In this document: in pieces, positions 17,843-26,597 of the stretch
Layout of the letters: each line of letters opens with the position of its first letter
Position numbering within the stretch: the stretch's first letter is position 1
Source of the DNA: Dehalogenimonas lykanthroporepellens BL-DC-9
GTDB lineage: Bacteria > Chloroflexota > Dehalococcoidia > Dehalococcoidales > Dehalococcoidaceae
NCBI GenBank assembly: GCA_000143165.1
Contig: CP002084.1
Span: forward strand, 930,001 to 994,000
DNA length: 64,000 nt
Direction of reading: 5' to 3'
The notes under the pieces: generated by a model
The model's input: only the letters and a program-made list of their open reading frames with translations
The model's database searches: none
What the model was told of the DNA's origin: nothing
Position numbers and translations under genes: made by a program

Positions 17843-18769
17843 ATGTTAAAAAGAATCAGTTATCTCTTATTGGCAATAGCGTTAGTTACCACTTTCGGGC
17901 TGGTCGGATGTTCTTCGGACACCGACAATGGCAACGTTTCCCCTACCGTAACTTCCGGCCTGACGGCTGAAGAAAAAGAAGGGGTTAAATACATCTACGA
18001 ACTGGAAAAACTGGCCAGAGACGTCTACAAGAACCTCTATGATACCTGGAGAAATCCGGTTCTGAATGTCATCAGCGGCAGTGAACAGTCACACATGGAT
18101 ATCATGAAAGAAATCATGGATAAGTATGGTCTGGATGACCCAAGCGCGGGTAAAGGCTACGGTGAGTTCAGTAGCGGTGACCTTCGCCAAATGTACCTGG
18201 ATCTTATTGCCCGGGGTTCGGCATCGGAAGCAGATGCCCTGTCTACGGCGGCTGAGATAGAGGAACTGGACATACTGGATATAGCCGAAACCGTAGCCGG
18301 TACGGATAAATATGAACTGGTATCCGCCTTCAATAAACTGACGGAAGGTTCCGAGAATCATTTAGGCATATTTGTCGCCCGGTTAAAGGACAAAGGAGTG
18401 GACTACCAGCCCCTGCATCTTTCCCAGCAGGAATTTGACCGCATAATCGCAACGGTGACAACACCGACTACGACAAGCACCCCCACGGTAGCCACCTTCG
18501 CTGAACTGGCGGTGAAAGGAAAAGCTTCTTACAACGGTAATTGTTTCAATTGCCATGGGAACTCATTATCCACCGGGGTTACCAGTACTACGACTCTATC
18601 GTTCTACCAGAATGCGCAGAATCTACTGGCCAAAATTTCCACCATGCCAAATAAAGGGCAACCGGACCAATGGGGAGTGCTATCGTATCTCCTCCTTGAG
18701 CACAACTGGGTTTCGGGAAATGAAGTCTTCAACAAAGATACCCTGGCTGAGATATTATTAACACCGTGA
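17843..18769 (+). CDS. Lipoprotein with DUF2202 ferritin-like and cytochrome c domains
   Basis: A 308-residue exported protein. A signal peptide ends in lipobox LVGC with the lipidated Cys at 23. Residues about 40-195 match the DUF2202 pattern (LARDVYKNLYD, SEQSHMDIMKEIMDKYGL, SENHLGIF), a four-helix ferritin-like domain. A TPTTTSTPT linker leads to a mono-haem cytochrome c domain: CFNCH with Cys 234, Cys 237 and His 238, and a downstream MP near 267 as the likely sixth ligand. GAGG precedes the ATG. The domain pairing suggests extracytoplasmic metal or redox chemistry, but no function is established. Confidence 0.82.
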   Translation: MLKRISYLLLAIALVTTFGLVGCSSDTDNGNVSPTVTSGLTAEEKEGVKYIYELEKLARDVYKNLYDTWRNPVLNVISGSEQSHMDIMKEIMDKYGLDDPSAGKGYGEFSSGDLRQMYLDLIARGSASEADALSTAAEIEELDILDIAETVAGTDKYELVSAFNKLTEGSENHLGIFVARLKDKGVDYQPLHLSQQEFDRIIATVTTPTTTSTPTVATFAELAVKGKASYNGNCFNCHGNSLSTGVTSTTTLSFYQNAQNLLAKISTMPNKGQPDQWGVLSYLLLEHNWVSGNEVFNKDTLAEILLTP

Positions 18770-18836
18770 CCGGAAATGCCATTATGAAAACAGGGCTGTT
18801 GCTTGAGGTTTGATAACTGGTCGGTTGTCATCAGCT

Positions 18837-19205
18837 TCAACCTTTGGTGAGGAACAGCTTTAGTAGTAACCCAACGCCCAGCAGAGTCAACACCAGCCCG
18901 CCAAGCGCGGCGAATAGAAAACCGGTTTCAATGGCGATGCTGTTCAGTATCAGACCGGCCGCCAGTAACCAGAGTCGGGGCATGAAGCCGGGTTTGAAGC
19001 CCAGTCTGAGGTCTTGCGTGTCAACTCCCAGCATCGATTTATCTCTGACGACGGCCACAATAATGGAAATGAACCCGCAGACGGCCAGAACGGCACCGGT
19101 CAAAACCAGCCAGACGAAACCAGTGATGAAACCGGTCATAGTCAGCACTGTGCCGACAGCGACGACCGCTGTCCTGATCCAGTACTTCATCGCGTTTTTC
19201 ATCAT
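18837..19205 (-). CDS. Small integral membrane protein
   Basis: A 122-residue hydrophobic protein with four predicted membrane helices in two pairs (about 10-28, 30-50, 78-95, 97-118) separated by a polar loop with a basic and an acidic cluster. No family was recognised. An overlapping frame on the other strand has shadow-type composition and was rejected. The next minus-strand gene upstream, also a small membrane protein, ends 10 bases before it, so the two may be an operon. Confidence 0.65.
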   Translation of the reverse strand: MMKNAMKYWIRTAVVAVGTVLTMTGFITGFVWLVLTGAVLAVCGFISIIVAVVRDKSMLGVDTQDLRLGFKPGFMPRLWLLAAGLILNSIAIETGFLFAALGGLVLTLLGVGLLLKLFLTKG

Positions 19206-19215
19206 TCAGCTCATC

Positions 19216-19497
19216 TTATCCGCGCCGACCAATCCGGTCGCGCTGACGGTAGCCTTCTCTGTAAGCGCCCAGGTCGGCCACGACGGCGATGATGAGCACC
19301 ACGATATCCAGGCCGGTCAGGCCGTTGGAGAAGGTCAGGACATACGCCAGCGTCGTCCAGGGAAGTAGAACAAAGCCGGCCACAGGTATCAAAAAATTGT
19401 CGAAAGCCGCCGCCCAACGCGCCGTGTCGAACAGCCACCAGATGATTATGGTGGCCCGGGGGCCGACCAGCAGGAGTAACGCCACCAGACAGCACAT
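19216..19497 (-). CDS. Small membrane protein
   Basis: A 93-residue protein with three hydrophobic segments (about 2-22, 35-55, 60-76) and a charged tail ending REGYRQRDRIGRRG. ATG 19497 has AAGGAGG a few bases upstream, which sets the start although the frame is open much further. The start MCCLVALLLLVG may act as the first helix. It has a PspC/YqaE-like flavour, but that is weak; the function is unknown. Confidence 0.65.
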   Translation of the reverse strand: MCCLVALLLLVGPRATIIIWWLFDTARWAAAFDNFLIPVAGFVLLPWTTLAYVLTFSNGLTGLDIVVLIIAVVADLGAYREGYRQRDRIGRRG

Positions 19498-19606
19498 ATA
19501 CCCTTTCCTCCTTGTCCCTCTGCCTTTCCCCGGATTGTACCAGCAGTCACCGGAAAATATAACCCCCAAAGACAACCGAAACCGGTTTGTGTTATATTCC
19601 GCGGAG

Positions 19607-19872
19607 ATGAAATTTGCCCTTGACCAGAGCAGTACCTGATTATCCGGCTGAACCCGCTGGAGAAGTTTTTCGCCATTTACGGCAAAGACCTGGGAATAAA
19701 CTTCGACCGAGTCAGCTACGCTACGACGGAAAACGCTGGCTGGCGGGTAGCCGCTGGACGGCGTCACCTGATGGTTGAACTGAATGACTGGGATTATAAC
19801 CGACTGGTGCTGGCGCCGGATCATCCGGAGGCATTGGCCGAACGTATCATCGCCGCCCTGCCCGACGGCTGA
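19607..19872 (+). pseudogene. Frameshifted small gene before the PIF1-like helicase
   Basis: ATG 19607 opens MKFALDQSST and then meets a stop. From about 19625 a second frame continues without interruption (YLIIRLNPLEKFFAIYGK and on to RLVLAPDHPEALAERI) to the stop at 19872, and this frame has no start codon of its own. The 266-base span is one base short of a whole number of codons, so a single-base deletion or a sequencing error explains it. The second part resembles a small family whose members end in a D-x-PEALA motif, known only as hypothetical. It ends 12 bases before the helicase gene. Confidence 0.6.
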
Positions 19873-19884
19873 AGTAAGTAGAAA

Positions 19885-21231
19885 ATGACTGCGACTATAT
19901 ACGAAGACCTGTCTTATGTGGAGCTGAACGACCGTTTCTGCCGGGCGCAGGAACTGCTGGAAAGCTCCAAACGAAACATCTTCATAACCGGCAAGGCAGG
20001 CACCGGCAAATCGACTCTGCTGAAATGGTTCCGACAGACCACCGGCAAGAAAGTGGCGGTGCTGGCGCCCACCGGCGTGGCCGCCCTCAATGTCAAAGGA
20101 CAGACCATCCATTCCTTCTTCGGTTTCAAGCCGGATATCACACCGGATAAGGTTCGTAAACGCCGCTCATCCCGCCAGAGTGTCTATCAGGTGGTCGAGG
20201 CCATCGTCATCGATGAAGTCTCCATGGTGCGGGCCGACCTGCTGGATTGCGTGGATCGGTTCATGCGCTTGAACGGCCCGCATCCGGGAGAACCTTTCGG
20301 CGGTGTGCAGATGATATTCTTTGGCGACCTCTACCAACTGCCGCCGGTTATCACCGGGGAAGAAAAGAAGGTATTCGACACCCTCTACCGGACACCCTAT
20401 TTCTACTCCGCCAGGGCTTTCGAGGGTTTCGACATGGAGATACTGGAACTGGAAAAGGTCTATCGACAGCGAGAACAGGATTTCCTGGACATCCTTAACG
20501 CCATCCGCAATAACTCTGTAACCGCGGACGAACTGGCGCGGTTGAACCGGCGCTGTAACGCGGCGCTGGCCGCTGACCCGGGTGACGGTTGTATCTGCCT
20601 GACCACCACCAATGCCGCCGCCGGTGATATCAACCAGGAGCGTCTGTCTTCCCTGTCGGGGCCCGGTAAATACTTCGAAGCTGAAATCGAAGGCAAGTTT
20701 ACCCGGGAGTATTACCCCACCGCGGTCAAGCTGGAAATCAAACGGGGCGCGCAGATAATGCTTTTAAACAATGACGTCCAGGGGCGCTGGGTCAACGGCA
20801 GTATCGGCCGAATTACCGCCATCATCCCGGACGAGGACACCGGTGATTATGTAATCCAGGCGGAACTGACCGACGGCAAAACGGTCGACATCACCCGTCA
20901 TTCCTGGGAAATATTCCGCTTCTACGTTGAAGACGGACAATTGCTGTCGGAAAGTGTCGGTTCCTTCACCCAGTACCCGCTGATGCTGGCCTGGGCGGTG
21001 ACCATTCACAAAAGCCAGGGCAAGACCTTTGCCCGGGTAGTGGTGGACATCGGTCGCGGCGCCTTCGCCTGCGGCCAGACCTATGTGGCGCTGTCGCGCT
21101 GTACCACGCTGGAGGGACTTATCCTTAAAAAACCGATTCTGCCGCGACACATCATGACCGACCGTCGCATTGATGGCTTCATGCCCAAGCCGGCCGTTAA
21201 GCCCCGTCCAGCGAAGGATGTTCCTGATTAA
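19885..21231 (+). CDS. PIF1-like helicase / RecD-like ATPase
   Basis: A 448-residue superfamily 1B 5'-3' helicase. Walker A is GKAGTGKST near 33-41, motif Ia is APTGVAALNVKGQTIHSFF, the DEAH-like motif II is VIDEVSMV near 110, motif III is FFGDLYQLPPV, and the C-terminal motifs are TIHKSQGKTF and YVALSRCTTLEGL. These match the PIF1/RRM3 type used at G-quadruplexes, in telomere or replication work and in mobile elements. It is core-length with no extra domains. The end overlaps the converging ferritin-like gene by 35 bases. Confidence 0.9.
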   Translation: MTATIYEDLSYVELNDRFCRAQELLESSKRNIFITGKAGTGKSTLLKWFRQTTGKKVAVLAPTGVAALNVKGQTIHSFFGFKPDITPDKVRKRRSSRQSVYQVVEAIVIDEVSMVRADLLDCVDRFMRLNGPHPGEPFGGVQMIFFGDLYQLPPVITGEEKKVFDTLYRTPYFYSARAFEGFDMEILELEKVYRQREQDFLDILNAIRNNSVTADELARLNRRCNAALAADPGDGCICLTTTNAAAGDINQERLSSLSGPGKYFEAEIEGKFTREYYPTAVKLEIKRGAQIMLLNNDVQGRWVNGSIGRITAIIPDEDTGDYVIQAELTDGKTVDITRHSWEIFRFYVEDGQLLSESVGSFTQYPLMLAWAVTIHKSQGKTFARVVVDIGRGAFACGQTYVALSRCTTLEGLILKKPILPRHIMTDRRIDGFMPKPAVKPRPAKDVPD

Positions 21232-21733
21232 GGAACCAGCCGGCCGGGTCGGTCAGGAACTCGTGGTAATCCAGAAGCGCCAGCTCATGTTGCCATTCCT
21301 CGTCGGCCAGCGTCTCATAGAACTGTTTCTCGGAGGGAAAGACCGCCTTGCCGGCGTGGGTTTTATAGAATTTGTAGCTCTGATTTTCCTTTTCGATAGC
21401 CGCCTTGACAGCGTCCCTTTCATCTTCGGAACCAATCACTTCCATGCCCAGCGCCTGACAGGCGGCCGTCAGGTCGGAACGCAGTTGACGGTTGCGCGCC
21501 GAATATAAGTCGACTTCCGGCCAGTCATGCCCGTCAGAAATCTTGCGATAAAGCTCTTCGAAGTGTTTCCGGTGGCCGTCCTCTTCCTCGGCCAGCGACT
21601 GAAGCAACGCCCGCCCCGCCGCATTTCCGGAATCACGGGCGGCGGCCAGATAACATTCCTTGCCGTCCAGTTCCATTTCGATGGCGGTATTGATGACTTC
21701 CAGCATGCGCGTCTGTTCAGCGCTTATTCCCAT
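21197..21733 (-). CDS. Ferritin-like (rubrerythrin-type) diiron protein
   Basis: A 178-residue protein with two ferritin-like repeats. Candidate iron ligands are in EMELDGKECY (near 18-27), EEEDGHRKH (near 48-56), EKENQSYKFY and EEWQHELALLDYHEF. There is no rubredoxin domain. In anaerobes such proteins reduce peroxide or handle iron, but the role is inferred. The frame runs upstream to 21850; I chose ATG 21733 because CAGGAGGG precedes it. Confidence 0.83.
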   Translation of the reverse strand: MGISAEQTRMLEVINTAIEMELDGKECYLAAARDSGNAAGRALLQSLAEEEDGHRKHFEELYRKISDGHDWPEVDLYSARNRQLRSDLTAACQALGMEVIGSEDERDAVKAAIEKENQSYKFYKTHAGKAVFPSEKQFYETLADEEWQHELALLDYHEFLTDPAGWFLNQEHPSLDGA

Positions 21734-21863
21734 TTTGCCCTCCTGCAGTGGTCGTAACTTCCTCTTTTCATCATAGCTTAAAAAAGACACTGCCTCAAAC
21801 AATTTTTCAACAACCACGGCCTCTTTGACAGAAATAACGATGGATTTCAAGCATTGACGGGAT

Positions 21864-21869
21864 TATAAT
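21864..21869 (+). promoter_or_regulatory. -10 of the patatin gene (leaderless type)
   Basis: TATAAT ends seven bases before the ATG at 21877, with no Shine-Dalgarno sequence. No clear -35 was found at normal spacing. Confidence 0.5.
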
Positions 21870-21876
21870 ATCCAAA

Positions 21877-22680
21877 ATGAATACTGACAAGCGGAACCGT
21901 AAGATCGGCTTGGCGCTGGGTTCGGGCTCCGCCCGTGGCTTGGCTCATATCGGTGTGCTGGAGGTGCTGGATCGGGAAGGCATCCGGGTGGATTGCATCG
22001 CCGGCACCAGCGCCGGAGCGCTTATCGGCTCGATATACGCCTGCGGCTTGAACGGACGCCGCATCCGAGAAATCGCCGCCGATTTGACACTGGGCAATAT
22101 GATGGATATCAAACCGCCCAAATCCGGCATCATCGCCGGCGATAAATTCCGCCAGTTTCTGGCTGAAATCACCGGTGACATCGGGATCGAGGAAACGGCC
22201 ATCCCGTTCGCCTGTGTTGCCACCGACATCACCTCCGGCACCGAAAGGGTACTACGGAAAGGCTCGCTGGTAGAGGCGGTCAGAGCCAGTATTTCCATCC
22301 CGGGGCTGTTCCGAGCCGTCACCTGGCCTGACGGTGCCTGTCTGGTAGACGGTGCAGTTTTGAACCCCCTGCCGGTAAAAGTCGTTCAGGAAATGGGGGC
22401 CGAGGTGGTCATCGCCGTCAGTGTCCGGCCCTCCCGGCGGCATCCGGGCAACGGCGAATCCCCGGGAATGTTCGAAATCCTGTCCACCACGTTGGAAATA
22501 GCCTCAAACCACATGTTACAGCACAGCCTGGAACTGGCCGATGCCGTTATCGCGGTGGACACCCGCGGTTTCCACCAATTTGACTTCAACCGACTGAACG
22601 AACTGGCCGACCTGGGCGCCGAGGCGGCAGAAAATGCCCTGCCGGACATCCGCCGGGCTATCGACGGTGTCGACCTTTAA
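21877..22680 (+). CDS. Patatin-like phospholipase
   Basis: A 267-residue serine acyl hydrolase of the RssA/YchK group. The oxyanion region GSGSARGLAH is at 15-24, the nucleophile elbow GTSAG at 43-47 has Ser 45, and the dyad Asp lies in VDGAV near 158. Such enzymes cleave membrane lipid acyl chains in the cytoplasm; the substrate here is unknown. It stands alone after a promoter that would give a leaderless mRNA. Confidence 0.92.
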   Translation: MNTDKRNRKIGLALGSGSARGLAHIGVLEVLDREGIRVDCIAGTSAGALIGSIYACGLNGRRIREIAADLTLGNMMDIKPPKSGIIAGDKFRQFLAEITGDIGIEETAIPFACVATDITSGTERVLRKGSLVEAVRASISIPGLFRAVTWPDGACLVDGAVLNPLPVKVVQEMGAEVVIAVSVRPSRRHPGNGESPGMFEILSTTLEIASNHMLQHSLELADAVIAVDTRGFHQFDFNRLNELADLGAEAAENALPDIRRAIDGVDL

Positions 22681-22726
22681 CCGTAAGTTTAACACCTTCT
22701 TAGTCGTTTTAGTGACCGCCCATATG

Positions 22727-22732
22727 TATAAT
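22727..22732 (+). promoter_or_regulatory. -10 of the truncated receptor fragment
   Basis: Perfect TATAAT at the correct distance for a transcript entering the receptor remnant at 22771. Confidence 0.4.
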
Positions 22733-22770
22733 CAATGATCATAGGCCTTAAACGCAGGTGATGGATAACG

Positions 22771-22932
22771 GTGGCCATGACCCTGCCAACTTGGGCCCAC
22801 CGTATTGAGGACAGTTTTATTTATCTCGGTATCAGGGCGAAAATCACTGGCATGATAACAGTCGGCTTCCTGTCCGTATTATCGCTGACCGGCGTGATTT
22901 TCGGTCTGGTGTTCATGCGTACCTGCAGGGAA
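22771..22932 (+). pseudogene. 5' remnant of a membrane receptor or sensor kinase
   Basis: A GTG (22771) with a purine-rich AGGTGATGG upstream opens a frame reading AHRIEDSFIYLGIRAKITG, then a clear transmembrane helix (MITVGFLSVLSLTGVIFGLV) and FMRT. This is the usual beginning of a membrane-anchored histidine kinase or chemoreceptor. After about 50 codons the frame runs into the antisense of glgA and the similarity ends. The promoter and start remain but the rest of the gene is gone, consistent with a rearrangement breakpoint next to glgA. The family is inferred only from the N-terminal pattern. Confidence 0.5.
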
Positions 22933-24387
22933 TCATTCGCCGGTACCGGTCAGTTCCCGGTACAGCTTCAGGTACTGTGCCATCGACCTGTTCCAGGAAT
23001 GGTCGGCCGCCATACACCTGAGCATCAGCGAGCGCCATTCATCACCCTGCCGGTACCGGCCCAGCGCCTCCCGGAGCGCCCAGCGCAGGCCGTCGACATT
23101 ATAATGGTCGAAAACGAAACCGGTGCCCTGACCGCCGGGGACGTAAGATGTGATGGAATCGGCCAGACCGCCGGTGCGGCGAACCACCGGTACCGTGCCG
23201 TACTTGAGGGCGTAAAGCTGAGTCAGCCCACAGGGCTCACGTTCTGACGGCATCAGCAGAATGTCAGCACCGGCGATTACCCGATGTGCCAGGGCTTCGT
23301 CGAAACCGGTTCGGGTACCAACCCGTCCTGGGAATCGAGCCGGCAGTGAATAAAAGTATTCTTCATAATGCCGCTCGCCGGCGCCGAGCATGGCGAACTG
23401 AAAATCATCATCGAACAGGCTGTCGCCGGCGCCCATGACCAGTTCCAGCCCCTTGCCGCCGGCCAGCCGGGTGACCATGGCCACCAGCGGTTTGTCGGGC
23501 GCTGTCTCCAGCCCCCATTCCCTCTGCAGTGCCGCCTTGCATTCCGCCTTGCCGGCCAGGTCTTCAGGGGAGTAGCGACAAGCCGTCCATGGGTCGGTGG
23601 CCGGATTCCAGACGGCGTAATCAACGCCGTTCATGATGCCGGACAGGTCGGCAGCCCGCTGTCGCAGAACACCGTCCAGACCGAAGCCGCCGCTATCCTG
23701 CTTTATTTCCTCGGCATAGGTCGGGCTGACCGTGGTCAATCGGTCGGCGCAAACCAACCCGGCTTTCAGAAAATTGACGTCACCGTAGTACTCGAAAGCC
23801 TCGTAATAAGCCGGTTCGCTCAGTTCGAGTGCGGTCCGGTGCCCGCCGTCGAAACGACCCTGGTATGACAAGTTATGGACGGTCATCAAGGTGCGGCACG
23901 CCGCCAGTTCGGGATAGCGTTCCGGCTGGTACCGGAGCATGGCCGCGCACGGCGCCGCCGGCCAGTCATGGAGATGAATTACACCGCAACCGCCCAGCCG
24001 GGCGATTTCCAGTATCGCCCGGGAGAAAAGAGCAAAGCGCTCGGCGTTGTCGCCGAAAGTGCCCCGTTCATCGCCGTAAATGCCCTCCCGGTAATAATAC
24101 TCGTCGGCGCGAATGAACCAGGTCTCCAAAAGCGGTTTTACCCGAAGTTTATACAGGGACACCCCCACCTGGCGGCCGCCCATCGGTAAACTCAGGTCAG
24201 CCACATATTCGGTGTCACCGAAACGCTCACGTATGAGCCACGGGTAGGCGGGTATGGCCATGATGGTCGGCACCCCGGCGTCGGCCAGTTCGCCCGACAG
24301 CGCCCCGGTTACATCGGCCAGGCCGCCAGTCTTGGCGTAAGGCACTATTTCCGCGGATGCGGTCAGTACTTTGAGTTGATGATTCAA
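22933..24387 (-). CDS. glgA: Glycogen synthase (ADP-glucose type)
   Basis: GlgA extends alpha-1,4-glucan using ADP-glucose. The 484-residue GT5 protein has KTGGLADV at 19-26, which binds ADP-glucose, HLHDWPAAPCA in the N-terminal domain, and a C-terminal catalytic region with PSEREPCGLTQLYALKYGTVPVVRRTGGLADS. A GGAGGCAGGAAA sequence lies upstream of the ATG. It lies 21 bases after glgC in the same direction, so the two form a glycogen operon. No branching enzyme or phosphorylase is in the window. Confidence 0.96.
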   Translation of the reverse strand: MNHQLKVLTASAEIVPYAKTGGLADVTGALSGELADAGVPTIMAIPAYPWLIRERFGDTEYVADLSLPMGGRQVGVSLYKLRVKPLLETWFIRADEYYYREGIYGDERGTFGDNAERFALFSRAILEIARLGGCGVIHLHDWPAAPCAAMLRYQPERYPELAACRTLMTVHNLSYQGRFDGGHRTALELSEPAYYEAFEYYGDVNFLKAGLVCADRLTTVSPTYAEEIKQDSGGFGLDGVLRQRAADLSGIMNGVDYAVWNPATDPWTACRYSPEDLAGKAECKAALQREWGLETAPDKPLVAMVTRLAGGKGLELVMGAGDSLFDDDFQFAMLGAGERHYEEYFYSLPARFPGRVGTRTGFDEALAHRVIAGADILLMPSEREPCGLTQLYALKYGTVPVVRRTGGLADSITSYVPGGQGTGFVFDHYNVDGLRWALREALGRYRQGDEWRSLMLRCMAADHSWNRSMAQYLKLYRELTGTGE

Positions 24388-24408
24388 GGTAATTTCCTGC
24401 CTCCGGCG

Positions 24409-25686
24409 TCAGTACGTGAGATTGAGCTGGCGGGCCGCCGGTTCCGGCTCGATGACGGTTCCCGGCGGCAGGACGGTATTTTTGGGAATGACCACGATGC
24501 CGTCCCGGACAACATAATCACGCTCATCTATCTCGGTACCCCGCGGAAAAGCCTTGATGGTCGAACCGGCACCCAGGCTGACGTTCTTGTCGATGATGGC
24601 GCCGTGGATATAGCAGTTTTCACCCAGCCCCGGCAAGGCTCCGTTCATGGGTTCGTACTGATCGGCGCCCATGACAATGGAATCGGTGATGATACAGCCC
24701 CGGCTGATGCGACTGCGCACGCCGAGAACAGAATAGCTGATGCTGGAAGTCCGGATCTGACAGCCTTCGGCCAGCATGACATCCTGAAGACTGCTGTCCT
24801 CGATCAGACATCCCGGCAGAAAACGGGTGTGGGTGTAGATGGGACCGCGCGGATCGTAGAACCGGAACGGCGCATCGGGCCGGGTCAGCTCCAGGTTGGT
24901 TTCATAGAAGGAGCGGATGGTACCGATGTCCCGCCAGTAGTCATCGAATTCGTAGGCGCACACCTTGAGGTGAGACACTGCCCAGGGAATGACGTCACCG
25001 CCAAAATCGACAAACTCCGGGTAGTTGGTCAGGATATCGATGAGCACCTTCAGTTTGAAGACATAGATACCCATGGAGCCCAGATAGCACTGGTTACGGT
25101 CAGGATAACTGACCATGGCCGCCTGCACCGCCGGATCGCGGGGCTTTTCAGCGAAAGCGGTGACACAGCCAGTGTCATCCTGTTTCAGCACACCGAAGCG
25201 GGCGACATCTTCGCCGTCTATCGGCACCACGCCGACGGTGATATCGGCGCCCCGTTCCCAATGCGCCGCTGTCATCCGGGAATAGTCCATGCGGTAAAGG
25301 TGGTCACCGGCCAGGATCAGGACGTCGTTGACACATTCCGAACGCAACTGGGACAACTGCTTGCGCACCGCGTCAGCGGTACCCTGATACCAGTCGGAAT
25401 GTTCCTCGGTCTGCTCGGCGGCCAGTATTTCCACATAGCCGCCGCCGAAGGGATCAATGTGATAAGTCTGGGATACATGGCGGTTGAGCGAAGCCGAATT
25501 GAACTGCGTCAGTACGCTGATACGAAAAATACCGGAGTTGATGCAGTTGCTGATGGGGATATCTATCAGCCGGTATTTGCCGGCCAACGGAATCGCCGGT
25601 TTGGCGCGGTTCCGGGTCAACGGATACAGCCGCGTGCCGCGCCCGCCGCCCATGATGACTGCCGCAACGTCTTTGATGCCGGGCAT
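24409..25686 (-). CDS. glgC: Glucose-1-phosphate adenylyltransferase
   Basis: GlgC makes ADP-glucose from glucose-1-phosphate and ATP, the committed step of bacterial glycogen synthesis. The product has 425 residues from the second possible start. It shows GGGRGTRLYPLT, KPAIPLAGKYRLIDIPISN, LAGDHLYRMDY, the FAEKP segment and a C-terminal left-handed beta helix. The GTG seven codons earlier is possible, but ATG 25686 has GGAGAAAGG at good distance. Operon with glgA. Confidence 0.95.
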   Translation of the reverse strand: MPGIKDVAAVIMGGGRGTRLYPLTRNRAKPAIPLAGKYRLIDIPISNCINSGIFRISVLTQFNSASLNRHVSQTYHIDPFGGGYVEILAAEQTEEHSDWYQGTADAVRKQLSQLRSECVNDVLILAGDHLYRMDYSRMTAAHWERGADITVGVVPIDGEDVARFGVLKQDDTGCVTAFAEKPRDPAVQAAMVSYPDRNQCYLGSMGIYVFKLKVLIDILTNYPEFVDFGGDVIPWAVSHLKVCAYEFDDYWRDIGTIRSFYETNLELTRPDAPFRFYDPRGPIYTHTRFLPGCLIEDSSLQDVMLAEGCQIRTSSISYSVLGVRSRISRGCIITDSIVMGADQYEPMNGALPGLGENCYIHGAIIDKNVSLGAGSTIKAFPRGTEIDERDYVVRDGIVVIPKNTVLPPGTVIEPEPAARQLNLTY

Positions 25687-25872
25687 CCGGTATCCTTTCT
25701 CCGGCACCTCGCCGGTGAAGGCCTTCGGTAACTATTGTATAACCTCTTTTGCCGCATTCACAACTAACAGAATTTAATGGAGCAACACCACGCCGGCGGG
25801 CAACGTCGCGTGGCTTTGCAAACAGACCGGCTTAAAACTTATAATGGAACGATATTTCAATCTGGAGCCTTC

Positions 25873-26535
25873 ATGAGTGCGCCAATCGTGGCCTTCGTCG
25901 GCCGTTCGGAATCGGGAAAAACCGGATATCTGGAAAAGCTTCTGCCGGAACTGCGCCGTCGTGGCTGGAAACCGGCTTCGGTCAAACACGTGCCTCAGCA
26001 CTACCATGCCGACAATCCGGAGAAAGATACCGAGCGCCACCTGGCGGCCGGAGCTATGGCCACCGTGGCCTGCGCCCGGGACGCGTGGGTGTTGACCCGG
26101 CCCGCCGAGGCCGAACCAAAGCTGGAAGACATCGGGCAGATGCTGGGAGATGAGTTCGATATCATCATCGCCGAAGGTTTCAAGCAATCCGGTGTGCCCA
26201 AAGTCGAAGTCTGGCGGGAGGGCATCGGCGAACCGCTGGAGGGGCTGACCGGCCGTGTTGCCGTGGTCACTTCGGACAGCTACCCGGGGCAGGCGCCCCG
26301 GCTGTTTTCACTGGAGGATATCGCCGGGCTGGCCGACTTCCTGGAAGAGGGTTACATCCGACCGCGCCAGGAACGGGTATCCCTGCTGGTCAACGGACAG
26401 GACATCCGCCTGTCGGCTTTTCCCCGGGAAATAACGGCCAATCTCGCCCGGGCGTTGACCACCAGCCTGAAGAATATTCCACCCGTCCAATGGCTGGAAC
26501 TGCGCCTCCGCAATCCGGCGCCGGAAGACCACTGA
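25873..26535 (+). CDS. mobB: Molybdopterin-guanine dinucleotide biosynthesis protein B
   Basis: MobB is a GTP-binding P-loop protein that assists attachment of GMP to molybdopterin. The 220-residue protein has GRSESGKT at 10-17, the SVKHVPQHYH segment that follows in this family, and IIAEGFKQSGVPKVEV with the EGF-K core. The last 70 residues, after LADFLEEG, form the extra C-terminal domain found on some MobB proteins. ATG 25873 was chosen because the P-loop then lies in the usual place. It fits with the tungstate transporter further on. mobA is not in the window. Confidence 0.9.
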   Translation: MSAPIVAFVGRSESGKTGYLEKLLPELRRRGWKPASVKHVPQHYHADNPEKDTERHLAAGAMATVACARDAWVLTRPAEAEPKLEDIGQMLGDEFDIIIAEGFKQSGVPKVEVWREGIGEPLEGLTGRVAVVTSDSYPGQAPRLFSLEDIAGLADFLEEGYIRPRQERVSLLVNGQDIRLSAFPREITANLARALTTSLKNIPPVQWLELRLRNPAPEDH

Positions 26536-26597
26536 TAGCAAACCCCGGTAACGTACCGGAACCCGACACGTTATAACAGGAAAAGAGGTTTTATAAC

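Noticed and set aside
24376-25731. 451-codon plus-strand frame over glgC
   Set aside because: Antisense to a clear glgC. Long antisense frames are common here because of GC-rich third codon positions.
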